Position numbers and translations under genes: made by a program
Shown here: piece after piece, positions 5,627 to 7,464 of the stretch
How positions within the stretch are numbered: position 1 is the first letter of the stretch
Layout of the letters: the number at the start of each line of letters is the position of its first letter
NCBI GenBank assembly: GCA_913041865.1
Contig: CAJWIW010000045.1
Location: 1 to 7,464 of the forward strand
Length of the DNA stretch: 7,464 nt
Origin: an uncultured Gammaproteobacteria bacterium
Lineage (GTDB): Bacteria; Pseudomonadota; Gammaproteobacteria; GCA-002705445; GCA-002716945
Direction of reading: 5' to 3'
Notes under the pieces: model-generated
Told to the model about the DNA's origin: nothing
Database searches by the model: none
Seen by the model: only the letters and a program-made list of their open reading frames with translations

Positions 5627-7183
5627 ATGTCAGATAGAGAGAAAAAAATTGCTCTGATAAGCGTCTCTGATAAAACTAACATTGAAATAATCGCAAAAAA
5701 CCTAGTCAAGCTAAACTATCAAATCATCTCCACAGGTGGAACGGCAAAATATTTACAAAAACATGGAATAAAAATAATCACAGTATCTGATTTCACCAAT
5801 TTTGAAGAAATCTTAGGTGGGAGAGTAAAAACGTTACATCCCAGAATACATGCAGGGATCTTGGCAAGAAAAGCAAATGACCTTGATAAATTACAAGATA
5901 ATTATAAGCTAATTGATTTAGTGGTCGTGAATTTATATCCGTTCCTTAAAACGATTTCTGATCCTAAGTGTACTTATGATAATGCTGTAGAGAATATTGA
6001 TATTGGTGGGCCTGCCATGCTGAGAGCAGCAGCAAAAAATCACTACCGAGTAACCACTCTTGTTGATCCCCATGATTACGTGACAGTATTAGAGCAGATA
6101 CGAAGCTGTGGCAAAACTACTCTGGCACTGAGAAAAAAATTAGCCGCAAAAGTGTATAGTCACACCTCTGAATACGACCGCGTCATAACTAGATATTTAG
6201 ATAAAGGCTCTAAAAACAAAACTGTTTCATGTGATTCATTTAGATCTATAGAGCTTACGGAGGATTCAACGCTCAGATACGGTGAAAACCCTCACCAAGA
6301 TGCTGTACTTTATAAAATATCATCGCCAAATTTCGATAACTTTGATTATTCAAAATTATCAGGTAAAGAACTTTCATATAACAATCTCGTAGATGTAGAT
6401 TGTGCACATTCATGTGTTCAGCAATTCTCTAGCCCTGCATGTGTCATAGTAAAACATGCTAATCCCTGTGGAGTATCAGAGAGTTCATCTATAGAGCAAG
6501 CCTATCAAAAAAGTTTTAAATGTGACCCGATCTCATCATTTGGTGGGGTGATAGCAATTAATCGAAGATTGACTCCAAGGCTTCTAACAAAAATTTTAAA
6601 TAAACAATTCGTCGAGGTTATAGTCGCACCTGGTGCTGATAAAGCATGTTTGGACATTTTAAAAAAGAAGCCAAATATGAGACTCTTGGTTATTAAGAAT
6701 ACAAAAAAAAGAATGGGATCTTATGAAATTAAGTCACTTAAAAATAAACTTTTAATTCAGACATCAGATAATAAAGAAATTACCAAAAAAAATCTTAAGA
6801 CAGTTACAAGGAAAAAACCTACCCAAATTCAAACTGAAGACTTAATATTTGCCTTTAAAGTTGCAAGATATGTAAAATCTAATGCTATCGTGTTTGCTAA
6901 AAATAAAACGACACTTGGAATTGGTGCAGGTCAAATGAGTCGCATTGATTCAACAAAAATTGCGAGAGAGAAAGCAAAAAATTTCAACATAAATTTAAAA
7001 GGTTCGGTGATGGCATCCGAAGCATTTTTTCCTTTCCGAGATAATGTAGATCTTGCACATAAAATTGGGGTGACTAGTATAATTCAACCGGGCGGCTCGC
7101 TTAAAGACAAAGACATCGTTGAGATCGCAGATAAATATAAAATATCAATGGTCTTCAGTGGAATTAGAGTCTTCAAACATTAG
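5627..7183 (+). CDS. purH: Bifunctional AICAR formyltransferase/IMP cyclohydrolase (PurH)
   Basis: PurH carries out the last two steps of IMP synthesis: formylation of AICAR using 10-formyl-THF, then ring closure. It is full length (518 residues; E. coli has 529) and both domains are intact. The N-terminal IMP cyclohydrolase (about 1-190) has STGGTAKYL (35-43), GRVKTLHPR (65-73), VVVNLYPF (99-106) and DIGGPAMLRAAAKNH (125-139). The C-terminal transformylase has LRYGENPHQ (216-224), LSYNNLVDVD (249-258), the catalytic K276-H277 in VKHANPCG, DPISSFGGV, GAGQMSR (433-439) and FFPFRD (467-472). It ends GIRVFKH where E. coli has RHFRH. I chose the ATG at 5627 because it gives the usual short lead into the first strand. 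A TTG at 5621 in the same frame would add two residues and overlap the fis stop (TTGA), so coupled translation from either is possible. Confidence 0.96.
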   Translation: MSDREKKIALISVSDKTNIEIIAKNLVKLNYQIISTGGTAKYLQKHGIKIITVSDFTNFEEILGGRVKTLHPRIHAGILARKANDLDKLQDNYKLIDLVVVNLYPFLKTISDPKCTYDNAVENIDIGGPAMLRAAAKNHYRVTTLVDPHDYVTVLEQIRSCGKTTLALRKKLAAKVYSHTSEYDRVITRYLDKGSKNKTVSCDSFRSIELTEDSTLRYGENPHQDAVLYKISSPNFDNFDYSKLSGKELSYNNLVDVDCAHSCVQQFSSPACVIVKHANPCGVSESSSIEQAYQKSFKCDPISSFGGVIAINRRLTPRLLTKILNKQFVEVIVAPGADKACLDILKKKPNMRLLVIKNTKKRMGSYEIKSLKNKLLIQTSDNKEITKKNLKTVTRKKPTQIQTEDLIFAFKVARYVKSNAIVFAKNKTTLGIGAGQMSRIDSTKIAREKAKNFNINLKGSVMASEAFFPFRDNVDLAHKIGVTSIIQPGGSLKDKDIVEIADKYKISMVFSGIRVFKH

Positions 7184-7187
7184 TAAG

Positions 7188-7464
7188 ATGAAAATACTTA
7201 TTTTAGGACAGGGTGGAAGAGAGCATGCTATTGCATGGAAGCTGTCTAAATCTGAGATTGTTTCTCATGTGTATGTTTGCCCAGGGAATGCAGGTACATT
7301 TCTAGAGAAAAAAGTAACTAATCTAGATTTAAGCTTAGATCAACAAAAAGAAATAATAGACTTCGTAAAATCTAATCAAGTTGATTTAACAATTGTGGGA
7401 CCAGAAGCACCTTTAGTAGATGGTATAGTCAATAAATTTAGAGAAGAAGATTTAAAAATATTTG
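7188..7464 (+). CDS. purD: Phosphoribosylamine-glycine ligase (PurD, GARS), 5' part
   Basis: An open frame runs from ATG 7188 off the window end, giving 92 residues of a protein normally about 420-430 long. PurD is the ATP-grasp enzyme that joins phosphoribosylamine and glycine to make GAR early in de novo purine synthesis. The visible N-terminal domain matches the family: MKILILGQGGREHAIAWKL (1-19), VCPGNAGT (30-37) and a DLTIVGPEAPLVDGIV block (66-81). Residue 8 is Gln where the GxGGREHA motif usually has Asn or Ser. Only 4 bases separate it from the purH stop, with no hairpin and no strong ribosome site, so it is the third gene of the operon. The truncation is the window edge, not a defect. 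Confidence 0.95.
   Translation, partial: MKILILGQGGREHAIAWKLSKSEIVSHVYVCPGNAGTFLEKKVTNLDLSLDQQKEIIDFVKSNQVDLTIVGPEAPLVDGIVNKFREEDLKIF

Noticed and set aside
1..7464. A novel defence, mobile or biosynthetic system
   Set aside because: Every gene belongs to a known core or widely conserved family, and there are no transposase, integrase, CRISPR, toxin-antitoxin or direct-repeat signatures. The oddities are at residue, domain and regulatory level.

Overview
This window is a compact, AT-rich stretch of bacterial chromosome carrying housekeeping and core-metabolism genes. I see no mobile element, phage gene, CRISPR array, RNA gene or recognisable defence system. The gene set is typical of Gamma- and Betaproteobacteria: a DUF3429 membrane protein, a pteridine reductase, a COG1565 methyltransferase, uppP, a bacterial-type CCA enzyme, an NDUFA9-like SDR, and fis-purH-purD. 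The UppP has the Q-x-x-x-E first motif and a following sequence that recall the gammaproteobacterial form. Together with the strong AT bias and tiny gaps, this suggests a streamlined gammaproteobacterium (SAR86-like, for example). That placement is inference; an AT-rich betaproteobacterium is not excluded. The standard code with TGA as stop fits every gene.

Layout. Bases 14-442 (+) encode a five-helix DUF3429 membrane protein. It converges, with a 3-base gap, on a FolM/PTR1-type pteridine reductase (446-1189, -). A 48-base divergent gap separates that gene from a COG1565/MidA-type methyltransferase (1238-2359, +). Undecaprenyl-diphosphatase uppP (2360-3127, +) follows with no intervening base and starts at GTG. 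uppP converges, with a 5-base gap, on cca (3133-4212, -). cca overlaps by 4 bases the end of an NDUFA9-like epimerase/dehydratase-fold gene (4209-5147, -), so these two form an operon read leftward. A 222-base intergenic region (5148-5369) is the only sizeable non-coding stretch. It appears to hold divergent promoters and an operator-like inverted repeat. Rightward from it run fis (5370-5624), purH (about 5627-7183, touching fis) and the 5' part of purD (7188 to the window edge).

Functional themes. The right-hand operon joins a nucleoid protein to purine biosynthesis: PurH makes IMP by the last two steps and PurD makes GAR in an early step. PurH uses 10-formyl-THF, and the pteridine reductase on the left acts on pterins or folates. 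UppP recycles the lipid carrier for cell-wall synthesis, and Cca finishes tRNA 3' ends. The most unusual observation is that the CCA enzyme has an excellent N-terminal nucleotidyltransferase half but a shortened C-terminal half. That half has lost the HD-domain metal-binding motif of its bacterial relatives, so it probably lacks the repair phosphohydrolase activity. I found no credible novel multi-gene system.
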